Shown here in pieces: positions 43,160-52,916 of a stretch of DNA of 64,000 nucleotides. Origin of the DNA: Ruegeria atlantica (GTDB lineage: Bacteria; Pseudomonadota; Alphaproteobacteria; Rhodobacterales; Rhodobacteraceae). Location: contig NZ_WQCG01000006.1 of NCBI RefSeq assembly GCF_013032505.1, positions 62,001 to 126,000 on the forward strand, in the 5' to 3' direction. Each line of letters starts with the position of its first letter. Position 1 is the first letter of the stretch. The position numbers were made by a program, and so were the translations under genes. The notes beneath the pieces are model-generated. The model searched no databases. It was not told where the DNA came from and was given only the letters and a program-made list of their open reading frames with translations.

Positions 43160-44341
43160 TCACGAATAGATGCAGTCGCGGAGCGTAATCAGCCCCTGCC
43201 GCAACTCTGTTTTTGGGGCCACCATTGCGACCCGGATAAATTGTTCGCCCGGGTTTTGCCCCGGATCACCTTGAGAAAGATATGCACCAGGCAGAACCCG
43301 AACACCGGTTTCCTGCCACAGCCTTAGTGCGGTTTCCTCGCCATTTTCGACTGGCAGCCACAGGAAAAAACCGGCTTCGGGTGGCATATAGCCCTGGATG
43401 CCGGCGAAGACTTCGTCCGCGATAGTGTACTTTTCCTGATACAACGCGCGGTTTTCGACGACATGCGCCTCATCCGCCCAAACCTTGGCAGCAGCAGCCT
43501 GCAATGGCAGTGGCAAAGGTGCACCTGCATAGTTGCGCAACTGCTTGACCCGCTTGATCGTTTCAGGACCGCCTGCAATCAGGCCTGAGCGCAGACCCGC
43601 TAGATTTGACCGCTTGGAAAGAGAGTTGAACAAGGTGATCCGTTCCGGATCCGCTCCAAGTTCCTGCGCCACAGTCAGAACACCTGTTGGTGCCGCGTCG
43701 CGGTATATCTCTGAATAACATTCGTCCGCAAAGATGCGGAAATCATAGGTCTCGGCCAGTTGGATAAGTTCGACCCAATATTCGCGCGAGGCGACCGCGC
43801 CCTGAGGGTTTGCAGGCGAACAGATATAGGCCGCAACAGTACGGTTCAGCACATCCTTGGGCAGGCTGGCATAGTCCGGCAAGTGACCGGTGGCGGCTGT
43901 TGCAGGCACAAAAACCGGCTCGGCCCGCACCGACAGAGAGGCTACCATGTAAACCTGATAGAACGGGTTCGGGCACAGAATGGCAGGCTTTTCGCCATTC
44001 TTCTGCTCGGGACACAGTGCCATCGCCGCGTTGTACAGGCCTTCACGTGTGCCGTTCAACGCCATCACATTGGTGTCGGGGTCCATCGAAACGCCATAGC
44101 GGCGATCAATCCAGCCGGTAATCGCCGAGCGCAATTCGGGCGAGCCTTCATTGGGCGGGTATCCCTGAAACCCGGCCGCGTTTTCTGTGATCACATCGGT
44201 GACCCATGACGGGAAATCATGCATAGGCGCGCCGATGGTCATGTGAATCACTTCACCACCCGGCTGGTGGTGATCCAACAGGGTGCGCAGACGCGGGAAT
44301 GCATATTCCGGTAGGTCCGAAAACCGTTCGGGGAAATTCAT
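43160..44341 (-). CDS. dapC: Class I/II aminotransferase, probable N-succinyldiaminopimelate aminotransferase
   Basis: This 393-residue fold-type I PLP enzyme has the Schiff-base lysine in [16 protein letters not shown], with [12 protein letters not shown] near residue 80 and [13 protein letters not shown]. The SLSKRSN motif and total length match the DapC group, which converts N-succinyl-2-amino-6-ketopimelate in the lysine/diaminopimelate route. Another acyl-amino-acid aminotransferase cannot be excluded. It lies 14 bases before ftsK on the same strand, so it is probably co-transcribed with ftsK-lolA. Confidence 0.85.
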   Translation of the reverse strand: MNFPERFSDLPEYAFPRLRTLLDHHQPGGEVIHMTIGAPMHDFPSWVTDVITENAAGFQGYPPNEGSPELRSAITGWIDRRYGVSMDPDTNVMALNGTREGLYNAAMALCPEQKNGEKPAILCPNPFYQVYMVASLSVRAEPVFVPATAATGHLPDYASLPKDVLNRTVAAYICSPANPQGAVASREYWVELIQLAETYDFRIFADECYSEIYRDAAPTGVLTVAQELGADPERITLFNSLSKRSNLAGLRSGLIAGGPETIKRVKQLRNYAGAPLPLPLQAAAAKVWADEAHVVENRALYQEKYTIADEVFAGIQGYMPPEAGFFLWLPVENGEETALRLWQETGVRVLPGAYLSQGDPGQNPGEQFIRVAMVAPKTELRQGLITLRDCIYS

Positions 44342-44449
44342 AACTACTGCCTCAATACCGGGATCATTTCGCCCCGTTTTACAGACAGGTTACAGGTCGC
44401 ACCCGGTTTCGTCCAGACAAAGAGGTGGCGAATCAGGGGATTGTGGCAT

Positions 44450-45778
44450 TCAGGCCAACGCCATCTCAGCCGCTGATCCCAGCCTTAGCAAGGCTTCTTC
44501 TGACCCCGGATATCCCATTATCATCACGCCACACCCGGAAGCTCCGGTCGGCAGCGTCAGCGCAGCCAGCCCCATCAGATTCCCGATACGTGTGTTGCGA
44601 AGAGCCAGCAGGTTTTCCGTGACATAGTATTCATGGTCATTCATCAACCGATCCAGATTCGGCGGCAGAATGGGCGCTGTGGGCGCAAGCACCGCGGCAA
44701 AACCCGATGTTGCCGCATCCCATGCAGCCCTACAGGCTTTTAGCCTGGACCAGGCAGCGATGTAATCGGCACCCGTCGCGTTTCGACCCGACCGAAACCG
44801 TTCCAGAATCTCGGGATACATGGCATCGGGATTGGCTTCGATCACATCGCGCCACAACCCATAGGCCTCGGTCGTGTACAGAATGCCGGACAGCGCCATC
44901 GCTTCCTTCAATTCGGGGACGTCCAGCGATACGATCTCGGCACCGGCCTCGGTGAGTTTTTCCAACGCCTCTTCAAACGCCTTGCGCGGCTCATCCCGCA
45001 AATCGTCTTGCGCCACAGTCTGAAGATTGGCAAAGCGACGACCTTTGAGGCTGGCGCCGCGAAGATCCGGTGGAGAGCGCCCCTCCAGCAAAGCCAGCAT
45101 TTGGGCTGCGTCTTCGACCGAGCGCGCCAGCGGACCAACTGTATCAAACCGCAGGCACAGGGGCACTGTACCTTCAAGGCTGACCCGTCCGGCGGTGGTT
45201 TTCAGGCCGACCAGATTGTTCCAGGCCGCGGGGATGCGCACCGATCCCCCCGTGTCCGAACCGATCCCACAGGCGGCAAGACCCCAGGCCACCGATGCAG
45301 CCGCACCCGAAGAAGAGCCGCCAGAAACCGCCTCTACGTCGTCGATGCTTGGAGGCGTCCCGGTAACCGGATTCAGGCCGAGGCCTGAGAACGCAAGCTC
45401 GCTCATATGCGTCTTACCCAGACAGACCGTGCCCATCGCCGTGGCGTTTTGTACAACGACAGCGTCCGCCTCAGGCACGCGGCCCTTAAGCAAGGCCGAG
45501 CCGGCCTCGGTCGCCGTTCCGGCGGTGTCGAACAGGTCTTTCCAGCTGATCGGCACACCGTCAAGCAAGGACCGCCGCAGGCCCAAATTAGCGCGCTCCT
45601 GCGCCGCCCGCGCTTCAGCCCGCGCACGATCATGAGTAACGCGGGCATAGATTCTTTCCATATGCGGGTGCGCATCGATGGCAGCCAGATAGGTCTCGGT
45701 CAATTCAACCGGATCGATCTGCCCCATACCGATACCCCGGCCCAGATCACACGCCGTCATAGTCAGCCAGTCCTGCAT
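44450..45778 (-). CDS. Amidase signature family protein
   Basis: This 442-residue AS-family hydrolase has the Ser-cisSer-Lys triad: Lys in SWKDLFDT, the serine pair in SGGSSSGAAAS and SDTGGSVRIPA. It is not next to gatB or gatC and lacks the typical GatA C-terminal sequence, so a stand-alone amidase, possibly for small amides, is likelier than the tRNA amidotransferase subunit. The ATG at 45778 follows AAGGGGGCG. The gene starts 54 bases from the divergent ubiH-like gene and ends 108 bases before the aminotransferase gene. Confidence 0.9.
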   Translation of the reverse strand: MQDWLTMTACDLGRGIGMGQIDPVELTETYLAAIDAHPHMERIYARVTHDRARAEARAAQERANLGLRRSLLDGVPISWKDLFDTAGTATEAGSALLKGRVPEADAVVVQNATAMGTVCLGKTHMSELAFSGLGLNPVTGTPPSIDDVEAVSGGSSSGAAASVAWGLAACGIGSDTGGSVRIPAAWNNLVGLKTTAGRVSLEGTVPLCLRFDTVGPLARSVEDAAQMLALLEGRSPPDLRGASLKGRRFANLQTVAQDDLRDEPRKAFEEALEKLTEAGAEIVSLDVPELKEAMALSGILYTTEAYGLWRDVIEANPDAMYPEILERFRSGRNATGADYIAAWSRLKACRAAWDAATSGFAAVLAPTAPILPPNLDRLMNDHEYYVTENLLALRNTRIGNLMGLAALTLPTGASGCGVMIMGYPGSEEALLRLGSAAEMALA

Positions 45779-45832
45779 CCACGCCCCCTTATGGAAAAAT
45801 CGCCTTGAGGGACGGTAGCGACAGGACCGCAC

Positions 45833-47095
45833 ATGGACAATCCCGAAAGGGCGCGCATATTGCAGGTCATGGAACATAGCTCGGATATCCTGATCGTTGG
45901 CGGCGGCCTAAACGGCCCGGCCCTTGCCTTGGCGCTGGCTCAGACGGGTCATTCCGTCACCGTCGTCGACGCCTTGGCCGAAACAGCCCGAAAAAACGCG
46001 GCCTTTGACGGGCGCGCCTATGCGTTGGCGCTGGCCTCGCGGCGGCTTTTGGATGCGATCGGTGTTTGGGACAGGGTAGCGGAACATGCCCAGCCGATGC
46101 TTGAAATCAAGGTCACCGATGGCCATTCCGGAGTTGGCCCTTCGCCGTTTTTCCTGCATTTCGACCATACCGAGATCGAAGAAGGCCCAATGGGTTACAT
46201 GGTCGAAGATCGCCACCTGCGCCGCGCCTTTCTGGATGCCATGGCCGAGCAGGACAGCATCACACAGATCAGCGGCAAAACCGTTGTCGCGCAGGCGTCT
46301 GATGATACCGGCGTAACGCTGATGCTGGATGATAGCACAACCCTGACCGGGGGATTTCTGGTGGGCTGCGACGGACGCCGCAGTGGCACAGCCACGCGCG
46401 CCGGAATCAAGCGCACAGGTTGGGACTATGGGCAAACAGCGCTGGTCTGTGCCATCGAGCATGACCTGCCCCATAACGGTATCGCGCATCAGTTCTTCAT
46501 GCCGCCGGGGCCTTTGGCAATTCTACCGCTGACCGGTAACCGCAGTTCGATCGTATGGAGCGAACGCTCTGAGATGGCCAAACGCATCAACGCCATGCCC
46601 GAGGCGGATTATCTGCAGGTATTGCGCCCGCGCTTTGGTGATTTTCTGGGTGACATCCGCCTTCAGGGCGACCGATTCACCTATCCGCTAAACCTGACCA
46701 TCGCCAATTCCTTTATCGGTGACCGCCTGGCTTTGGTCGGGGACGCCGCCCACGGCATGCATCCAATTGCAGGTCAGGGCTTGAACGCAGGTCTTCGCGA
46801 CGTGGGTGCATTGGCGGAAGTTCTGACACTGGCCAGACGACGTGGCGAAGATATCGGTTCGATATTGGTTTTGGAACGTTACCAGGAATGGCGTCGGTTC
46901 GACACTGCGGCGCTTGCCATGGCGACAGATGTGTTCAACAAGCTGTTTTCCAACGACAACCCCATTCTGCGCTTCGGGCGCGACATCGGGATGGAGATCG
47001 TCGGCTCGGTCCCCGGACTACGTCGCGGCTTTGTACGTGAGGCCGCCGGGCTGACCGGAGATCTGCCGAAACTTCTGCAAGGGCGCGCGATTTAA
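45833..47095 (+). CDS. UbiH/UbiF-family FAD-dependent hydroxylase
   Basis: This 420-residue flavoprotein monooxygenase has [18 protein letters not shown] (FAD ADP motif), [16 protein letters not shown] and [16 protein letters not shown] (second FAD motif). The group hydroxylates the ubiquinone ring; which ring position cannot be told. The start may be ATG 45833 (AGGA upstream) or 45869 ([12 protein letters not shown]); the shorter form matches the family N-terminus better, the longer has the better ribosome site. It overlaps the end of the Trm112 gene by 4 bases. Confidence 0.87.
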   Translation: MDNPERARILQVMEHSSDILIVGGGLNGPALALALAQTGHSVTVVDALAETARKNAAFDGRAYALALASRRLLDAIGVWDRVAEHAQPMLEIKVTDGHSGVGPSPFFLHFDHTEIEEGPMGYMVEDRHLRRAFLDAMAEQDSITQISGKTVVAQASDDTGVTLMLDDSTTLTGGFLVGCDGRRSGTATRAGIKRTGWDYGQTALVCAIEHDLPHNGIAHQFFMPPGPLAILPLTGNRSSIVWSERSEMAKRINAMPEADYLQVLRPRFGDFLGDIRLQGDRFTYPLNLTIANSFIGDRLALVGDAAHGMHPIAGQGLNAGLRDVGALAEVLTLARRRGEDIGSILVLERYQEWRRFDTAALAMATDVFNKLFSNDNPILRFGRDIGMEIVGSVPGLRRGFVREAAGLTGDLPKLLQGRAI

Positions 47096-47277
47096 TCCAG
47101 CTCGCGCGCTTCATCCACCAGCATAACCGGGATACCGTTGCGGATTGGAAAGGCCAGGTTGGCAGCCTTGGACACCAATTCCTGCTTTTCGGCATCATAG
47201 TGCAGCGTGGTGTGTGTCTGCGGGCAAATCAGCGCCTCAAGCATGTGGCGGTCAAAAGGGTGTTCGGCTTCGGTCAT
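47092..47277 (-). CDS. Trm112-family protein
   Basis: This 61-residue protein is of the Trm112/YcaR family: [21 protein letters not shown], then [19 protein letters not shown]. In bacteria it is often an activator or zinc-ribbon partner of methyltransferases; here only one cysteine remains of the usual set (ICPQT), so metal binding is doubtful. Its ATG overlaps the LON-domain gene stop by 4 bases (ATGA), so it is translationally coupled to that gene. Confidence 0.9.
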   Translation of the reverse strand: MTEAEHPFDRHMLEALICPQTHTTLHYDAEKQELVSKAANLAFPIRNGIPVMLVDEARELD

Positions 47278-47915
47278 TGCAGTTTTTCCTCGCTCGATCC
47301 GCCGCGCATGGCGAATTCAATCAAAGTCACCAATGTCTCGCGGCGCGTACGAAGGCAAGGTGCTTCAAGCAGAGCCTGTTTTTCTTCGGGATCGAAATCC
47401 AGCAGCATCGACAGTGAATTCACCAACAACTCATCATCGGCGTCTTTTAAGGTTTCCCAATCGGTCGACAGCTGGCGCGACGAAAAAAACCGTTCAAGCA
47501 GATTCAAAAACCGTGAGCGATCGAACGCGTTGTCCGCTTCGGCCTTGCCAAGATCGCGGTCGAACCCGTCCCATGAAACAGCACAACGGCGATAAGGCGT
47601 AAACGCATCCAGCTCGGACTTGATCCGAAATCGCGAGATGCCGGACAGAGTAATCAGGTAGCGACCATCTTCGGTTTCAGAAAACTGTGTCACACGTCCG
47701 GCACAACCGATTTGGTGCAGCTTGCTTTCGTTGGACTGACAGGGGTTCGGCTGGGCCATGCCAATCAGGCGTTCAGGCGTTTTAAGCGCGTCGTCCAGCA
47801 TTTGCAGATAACGCGGCTCAAAAATATGCAGCGGCAAGCGAGACCGGGGCAGCAACAGCGCCCCGGGCAATGGGAAAACGGATATCGTCTCCGGCAGATC
47901 AGCGGGATGCATCAT
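47274..47915 (-). CDS. LON peptidase substrate-binding (N) domain protein
   Basis: This 213-residue protein matches the N-terminal domain of Lon alone ([26 protein letters not shown]). It lacks the AAA+ and protease domains. Such stand-alone proteins are widespread in alphaproteobacteria; their role, perhaps binding unfolded proteins, is not known. It lies 27 bases after the thioredoxin-TPR gene and overlaps Trm112, so the three form an operon. Confidence 0.92.
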   Translation of the reverse strand: MMHPADLPETISVFPLPGALLLPRSRLPLHIFEPRYLQMLDDALKTPERLIGMAQPNPCQSNESKLHQIGCAGRVTQFSETEDGRYLITLSGISRFRIKSELDAFTPYRRCAVSWDGFDRDLGKAEADNAFDRSRFLNLLERFFSSRQLSTDWETLKDADDELLVNSLSMLLDFDPEEKQALLEAPCLRTRRETLVTLIEFAMRGGSSEEKLQ

Positions 47916-47942
47916 ATATCCGAGTGTAGCTCTGATCGGGAT

Positions 47943-48860
47943 TTAGGCAAATATCATCGAACTGAGTTTGCGCCGCCCGTTCAGAACAATCGGATCATTG
48001 GGCTTGAGCGCGTCGAAAATTGTGAAAAGCTGCGCCTTGGCCGCGCCATCATTCCACTCACGGTCGCGGCGGAACAACTCCAGCAATTGCGCGACCGCTT
48101 CTTCTACCTCGCCATTGGCATGCAGCGCCTGTGCAAGGTCGAACCGGGCCTGATAGTTGTCCGCATCCGCCTCAACCGCCGCTTTCAGTTCACCCACGGG
48201 ACCAGCATCGGCAGCCTGTTTCGCCAGCTCCAGCTGGGCATGGGCAGCCTCAACCTCGGCCGAGGTCGAAATCTCGGCCGGTGCGCCGTTCAGGATAGCC
48301 TCGGCCTGCTCCAGATCACCGGCTGCAATATGGGCACGAACCAGGCCGCCATAGGCTGCAGCGTGGTTCGGGTCTTCCCCCAAAATGGCGGAAAAGGTCT
48401 GCGCGGCATCGACGGCTGCACCTTCGGCCAGCATTTCTTCAGCGGCCAGAACTGCGTCATCCAACTGACCGCCGGGGCTTTCACCACCTGCGGCCTCAAT
48501 CACCCGGTCCACAAACGCCTTGATCTCGGACCCCGGCACGGCCCCCTGAAACCCATCGACCGGCTGCCCCTTGAAGAAGGCGTAGACGGTCGGGACCGAC
48601 TGGATTCGCATTTGCGAGGCAATCATCTGCGCCTCGTCCACATTGATCTTGACCATCTTTACCGCCCCTTTGGCGGCGGTCACGGCTTCCTCCAGCAACG
48701 GCCCAAGCGTTTTGCACGGACCGCACCAGGGGGCCCAGAAATCCACGATGACCGGGGTTTCCTGTGAGGCCTCAACGACATCGGCCATAAAGGTGGCCTC
48801 GGATCCGTCCTTGATCAGATCTGTGGTGTCAGGTCCGGCTGCGGCGTTCAGAAGGTCCAT
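47943..48860 (-). CDS. Thioredoxin-fold TPR protein (CnoX/YbbN-like co-chaperone)
   Basis: This 305-residue protein has an N-terminal thioredoxin domain with the intact redox site WAPWCGPCK (Cys46, Cys49), followed by about 190 residues of Ala-rich TPR-like helices. The size and design match CnoX/YbbN, which holds oxidation-sensitive clients and passes them to GroEL and DnaK. E. coli YbbN has lost the CXXC redox pair, whereas the full pair here could be active as in other bacteria. The ATG at 48860 is preferred to a GTG at 48869. Confidence 0.9.
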   Translation of the reverse strand: MDLLNAAAGPDTTDLIKDGSEATFMADVVEASQETPVIVDFWAPWCGPCKTLGPLLEEAVTAAKGAVKMVKINVDEAQMIASQMRIQSVPTVYAFFKGQPVDGFQGAVPGSEIKAFVDRVIEAAGGESPGGQLDDAVLAAEEMLAEGAAVDAAQTFSAILGEDPNHAAAYGGLVRAHIAAGDLEQAEAILNGAPAEISTSAEVEAAHAQLELAKQAADAGPVGELKAAVEADADNYQARFDLAQALHANGEVEEAVAQLLELFRRDREWNDGAAKAQLFTIFDALKPNDPIVLNGRRKLSSMIFA

Positions 48861-48936
48861 GGCGTTCACTCTTTCGTTCGAATTTGGCCCCTATATGCAA
48901 CTGCGAGGGACAGAAACCAAGGGGAGAGTTGCAGAG

Positions 48937-49725
48937 TCAAAGGTCGAATGTCGCAAAGACCGGTGCGTGGTCACTGGGTTTTTCCCACCCACGCGCATCA
49001 CGCAGAACGCGGCTTGAGTGGCCCGCGTTGGAAATATCCGGCGTGGCCCAGACATGATCCAGACGCCGACCCTTATCCGCCGCGTCCCAATCGCGGGCGC
49101 GGTAGGACCACCAACTGTACAGTTGCCCTTCGGGGATATCCTGACGGGTGATGTCAATCCAGCCGCCTGCGTCCTGCGTTTCGGCCAGCGCCTCAACCTC
49201 GATCGGCGTGTGTGAGACAACCTTGAGAAGTTGCTTATGCGACCAGACGTCGTCCTCGCGCGGTGCGATGTTCAGATCGCCAACCAGAATGGACTTTTCG
49301 GGCTTTTCGGCATGGAACCAATCGCGCATATCCGTGAGGTAGTCGAGCTTCTGCCCGAACTTCTCGTTCTTTTCACGGTCCGGGATGTCGCCACCGGCGG
49401 GGACATAGAAATTGTGAATGGTGACACCATTTTCCAATCGCCCCGCAATGTGGCGCGCGTGCCCGAGCCCCGCGAAATCCTTATCGCCGACCTCTTCCAT
49501 CGGCAGGCGCGACAGGATGGCGACGCCGTTGTACCCCTTCTGGCCCCTTGCAACCATGTGGGTGTATCCCAGTTCTGCAAACCCTTCGGTCGGGATTTTC
49601 TCGACCGGCGACTTGCACTCCTGCAAACACAGGACATCCGGGGCCTCTTCCTGCAGCAATTTCAGCACGATAGGCTCGCGCAGGCGGACCGAGTTGATGT
49701 TCCAGGTGGCAAGGGTGAAAGGCAT
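48937..49725 (-). CDS. xthA: Exodeoxyribonuclease III (AP endonuclease)
   Basis: This 262-residue EEP-fold nuclease repairs abasic and blocked 3' ends. Visible motifs are TLATWNINSVR near the N-terminus, Glu36 in CLQECK, ILVGDLNIAPREDDVW in the middle, and SDHAPVFATFDL at the end, with the catalytic Asp and His. The ATG at 49725 follows GAGGAAT; longer frames upstream cross a low-GC intergenic stretch and are rejected. It is transcribed alone. Confidence 0.95.
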   Translation of the reverse strand: MPFTLATWNINSVRLREPIVLKLLQEEAPDVLCLQECKSPVEKIPTEGFAELGYTHMVARGQKGYNGVAILSRLPMEEVGDKDFAGLGHARHIAGRLENGVTIHNFYVPAGGDIPDREKNEKFGQKLDYLTDMRDWFHAEKPEKSILVGDLNIAPREDDVWSHKQLLKVVSHTPIEVEALAETQDAGGWIDITRQDIPEGQLYSWWSYRARDWDAADKGRRLDHVWATPDISNAGHSSRVLRDARGWEKPSDHAPVFATFDL

Positions 49726-49807
49726 GGGGGATTCCTCTGTCGCGGGTTGGGCGGAGGTTAGCGTGGTCGGAGAGGATGGGCCATCGGAAATACAATGTAT
49801 GAGCGAC

Positions 49808-50185
49808 CTAATTAGGTGGCTCATAGTCATATATTCCCCCACCGACTGCCATTTCAGGGTCTTCAGAGAACTCGTCAATGAAGAATTCATGTTCAAGCAG
49901 CATGCCAAGCAACACCGGGTCAAATGCGGCTATTTCTTCTTGGGTCAGAACTGGAAGAATTGACAGGCGTTCGACCAGTTGACTGATTGGTTGCCATTCA
50001 TCTTGGCCTTCGATGTCCCCTCTGCGTATCGCTGCGTTCATCAATGCAGTGTTAAGTCGCGAATCCGAGATTTTCGCATGATGAATTGCTTGTTCTTTGG
50101 AATTTGCAATTACCGCTTCGAAAACCCGAAACGTTGTCTCCGTACTTAGATTGAGACGCTTACTTTCAACTACCCACCATGACAT
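49808..50185 (-). CDS. Hypothetical protein, low-GC orphan
   Basis: This 125-residue acidic protein starts MSWWVVESKRLNLSTETTFR, has a helix-rich middle (SRLNTALMNAAIRRGD) and ends in an acidic EFSEDPEMAVGGGIYDYEPP tail. It has no signal peptide or membrane segment. I do not recognise a family. Its base composition is visibly richer in A+T than all neighbours, and the flanks are also AT-rich, suggesting recent transfer. A perfect palindrome ACCTAATTAGGT (49806-49817) overlaps its last codons. The ribosome site is modest; alternative starts upstream exist in the frame. Confidence 0.55.
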   Translation of the reverse strand: MSWWVVESKRLNLSTETTFRVFEAVIANSKEQAIHHAKISDSRLNTALMNAAIRRGDIEGQDEWQPISQLVERLSILPVLTQEEIAAFDPVLLGMLLEHEFFIDEFSEDPEMAVGGGIYDYEPPN

Positions 50186-50345
50186 CCCGTTTTCCAGAGC
50201 CGGGAGTGGCTTCGTACTTGTTCCCGCCAAAAGCTATCACCCCTTCAACTTAAACATGAGCCTTAATCAAACGACACACTCTCAGCTAGCATCAAAACCG
50301 TCAAGAATGGATGCTCCAAGAGTCGTAGAAGTTCGCTTGGGGGAC

Positions 50346-50372
50346 AAAAAAAGCCGGGCCATAAGGCCCGGC
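50346..50372 (-). terminator. Terminator downstream of the response regulator gene
   Basis: GCCGGGCC (50353-50360), ATAA loop, GGCCCGGC (50365-50372), with seven A at 50346-50352 giving the T tract on the minus strand. It lies about 100 bases after the response regulator stop. A second small hairpin AACCCG/CGGGTT (50398-50417) precedes it in that gap. Confidence 0.85.
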
Positions 50373-50476
50373 AGTCCAACAGGGAGGTGCATGTCATAAC
50401 CCGGACATGCGCGGGTTGGGAGTAATCTAATTACACATCCAGAGTATCACTTTGATCCACGTCAATCCACCCGGAG

Positions 50477-51163
50477 TTACGAAACCAAGCGATATCCGCC
50501 CGATTCTGTGACCAAAAGGCGCGCGTTCGATGGGTCGGGTTCGATCTTTTGGCGCAAACGATAGATGTGGGTTTCAAGCGTATGTGTGGTGACACCAGCG
50601 TTATAGCCCCAGACCTCGTGCAGCAGCACATCGCGGGCAACCACACCATCTGCCGAGCGATACAGGAACTTGAGAATGTTGGTCTCTTTCTCGGTCAGAC
50701 GGATCTTGCGATCCTCTTCGGTGATCAACATCTTCATCGCAGGCTTGAAGGTATACGGCCCCAGCACAAAGACCGCGTCCTCTGATTGCTCATGCTGACG
50801 CAGCTGTGCGCGGATACGAGCCAGCAGGACCGGGAATTTAAACGGCTTAGAGACATAATCATTAGCGCCTGCGTCCAGACCAAGAATGGTATCCGCGTCG
50901 CTGTCATGGCCTGTCAGCATCAGGATCGGGCTTTTGACGCCTTGTTTGCGCATCAGGCGGCACAGCTCACGACCGTCGGTGTCCGGCAGACCAACGTCCA
51001 GAATGACCAGGTCATAAATAGCCTCGCGTGCGCGCTCCATCGCGGATTGACCGTCATGGGCTTCGAACACGTCGAAGTCCTCGGTCATCACAAGTTGCTC
51101 GCTGAGCGCCTCGCGCAGGTCTTCATCGTCATCCACCAGCAGGATTTTCTTGAGCTGAGCCAT
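50477..51163 (-). CDS. OmpR/PhoB-family response regulator
   Basis: This 228-residue protein has an N-terminal receiver domain (KKILLVDDDEDLREAL, phosphoacceptor Asp56 in VILDVGLPDTDG, LTGHDSDADTILG, Lys in YVSKPFK). A winged-helix DNA-binding domain follows (residues about 130-225, TTHTLETHIYRLRQKIE and ESGGYRLV). No histidine kinase lies alongside, so it is an orphan in this window. The ATG at 51163 follows AGGAGG. The regulon is unknown. It diverges from ribA over about 160 bases, which hold the promoters of both. Confidence 0.92.
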   Translation of the reverse strand: MAQLKKILLVDDDEDLREALSEQLVMTEDFDVFEAHDGQSAMERAREAIYDLVILDVGLPDTDGRELCRLMRKQGVKSPILMLTGHDSDADTILGLDAGANDYVSKPFKFPVLLARIRAQLRQHEQSEDAVFVLGPYTFKPAMKMLITEEDRKIRLTEKETNILKFLYRSADGVVARDVLLHEVWGYNAGVTTHTLETHIYRLRQKIEPDPSNARLLVTESGGYRLVS

Positions 51164-51324
51164 GTCCGGTCCTCCTAAGCCTTTTCCACCATTTGCGTGC
51201 GGAAGATGCAATCAACAAGATTTACTGCAATGGTCTCACGCCCTCGTGTCTGACGCAGAGGAATTGTTTCACTTTTCCATCCATTCGGGTTAGACGAAGG
51301 CCAACACGTTATAGGGTAACACAG

Positions 51325-52419
51325 ATGAGTCTTATCCCCGATATCTCGGAATTGCTGGCGCGGGCACGTGCGGACTTGCGGATGGGCGTTCCGGTTGTTT
51401 TGACCGATGACAGCGGGTTCAGCGTCATAGCGATTGCGTCTGAGACATTGAGCGCCCAGCGGCTGGCAGATTTGCGAAACTTCGAAGGTCAGCCTGTTGT
51501 CGCAGTCACCGTAAGACGCGCTGAAACGCTTAAAGCACGCGCCTATGATGGCGATCTTGCACGGGTGATTATCCCGCCGGACACCGACCTCGCTTGGGTA
51601 CAGGCGGTTGCTGACCCCTCAGATGATCTGAATACCCCCATGAAAGGTCCGTTGATGTCCGAGCGTCAGGGCAATGCCAACCTGCATCGCATTGCCATCG
51701 CATTGACGAAATCCGCGCGCCTTTTGCCTGCTGCTGTGGTTGTTCCCATCGAGGACGGTCACACTTTCGCAGCGACACACGGGCTGACTTGTATCGACCA
51801 CACCCGCGCCGCGCCGCATCTGGCGGACCGCAGCGCGCTGCACGCCATTGCCGCCGCACGCCTACCGATGGAAGTGTCCGAGGCCGGTCGCCTGCATGTT
51901 TTCCGCCCTGAAGATGGCGGAGAAGAACATTACGCCGTGGAAATAGGCCGTCCGGACCGAAGCAAGCCAGTTTTGGCCCGGTTGCATTCGGCCTGTTTCA
52001 CTGGCGATCTGATGGGCAGCTTGAAATGCGATTGCGGGCCGCAGCTGCGTGGGGCGCTTGCCCAAATGGGGTCCGAGGGCGCGGGCGTGTTGCTGTACCT
52101 CAATCAGGAAGGACGCGGCATCGGCCTTGCCAACAAAATGCGGGCTTATTTCCTTCAGGATCAGGGCTTTGACACGGTCGAGGCAAATCACCGCCTGGGA
52201 TTCGAAGATGATGAACGTGATTTTCGACTGGGCTCGGACATCCTGAAAGAGCTTGGTTTTTCCTCGGTCCGCTTGCTGACGAACAACCCGGCGAAAATCG
52301 CGATGATGGAAAAGACGGGCATCGCGGTGACCGAAAGGGTCCCCCTGAAAGTGGGTGAAACCGCTCATAACCGAGGATATCTGGCGACCAAAGCCGCGAA
52401 ATCAGGCCATCTGCTGTGA
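51325..52419 (+). CDS. ribA: GTP cyclohydrolase II with N-terminal extension domain
   Basis: RibA opens GTP at the first step of riboflavin synthesis. The 364-residue protein has a C-terminal catalytic domain (residues about 160-360) with zinc cysteines in LHSACFTGDLMGSLKCDCG, NQEGRGIGLANKMRAY and the KVGETAHNRGYLATK tail. The first about 160 residues (LARARADLRMGVPVVLTDD) have the look of a degenerate DHBP synthase (RibB) domain lacking its acidic active-site pattern. ATG 51325 follows AGGG. The stop overlaps the next gene by 4 bases. Confidence 0.9.
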   Translation: MSLIPDISELLARARADLRMGVPVVLTDDSGFSVIAIASETLSAQRLADLRNFEGQPVVAVTVRRAETLKARAYDGDLARVIIPPDTDLAWVQAVADPSDDLNTPMKGPLMSERQGNANLHRIAIALTKSARLLPAAVVVPIEDGHTFAATHGLTCIDHTRAAPHLADRSALHAIAAARLPMEVSEAGRLHVFRPEDGGEEHYAVEIGRPDRSKPVLARLHSACFTGDLMGSLKCDCGPQLRGALAQMGSEGAGVLLYLNQEGRGIGLANKMRAYFLQDQGFDTVEANHRLGFEDDERDFRLGSDILKELGFSSVRLLTNNPAKIAMMEKTGIAVTERVPLKVGETAHNRGYLATKAAKSGHLL

Positions 52420-52916
52420 CGCCAGACGATTTAGTTCTGACGCCACGCGGCCTGCGTTTTGCCGGGCGCCTTTTTCCATGCTCGATTGGTAAAGGCGGCC
52501 TGACGCGTGATAAGCGCGAAGGCGACGGGGCAACGCCAATCGGTGTGCACAGTATTGTCGGCATGCTATTTCGGCCTGACAGGCTGGCTGCACCCAGCTC
52601 CTGGGCTATTCCCATCGGCCCAGGCGATCTATGGTCGGATGACAGCGAAGACAGTCGATACAATCAGTTGGTCAGCGCGCCCTATGGGCACAGCCACGAA
52701 AAGCTGCGGCGCGCGGATCCGTTGTATGATCTTGTTCTGATAACCGACTGGAACTGGCCTAACTCTGTAGCGGGTCGCGGGTCCGCCATTTTCCTCCACC
52801 AGTGGAGACGCCCCGGCTATCCGACCGAAGGCTGCGTCGCGTTTCGCCGCGACCATCTGCATTGGATCGCGCGCAGGGTCTCCCCCGGTTCGCGTTTGAT
52901 TATCCCGCAGGCTTGA
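52416..52916 (+). CDS. YkuD-type L,D-transpeptidase family protein
   Basis: This 166-residue protein has the YkuD active site: His128 in FLHQWRRPGYPTEGCVAF and the nucleophile Cys140, with the family GDGATPIGVHSI segment near residue 40. Such enzymes form 3-3 crosslinks or attach lipoproteins to peptidoglycan. No signal peptide is visible at the N-terminus (MTPDDLVLTPRGLRFAG), so its location is unclear; it may be exported otherwise or work on cytoplasmic peptides. It starts with GTG overlapping the ribA stop (GTGA) and overlaps the end of the convergent yggS by 17 bases. Confidence 0.85.
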   Translation: MTPDDLVLTPRGLRFAGRLFPCSIGKGGLTRDKREGDGATPIGVHSIVGMLFRPDRLAAPSSWAIPIGPGDLWSDDSEDSRYNQLVSAPYGHSHEKLRRADPLYDLVLITDWNWPNSVAGRGSAIFLHQWRRPGYPTEGCVAFRRDHLHWIARRVSPGSRLIIPQA

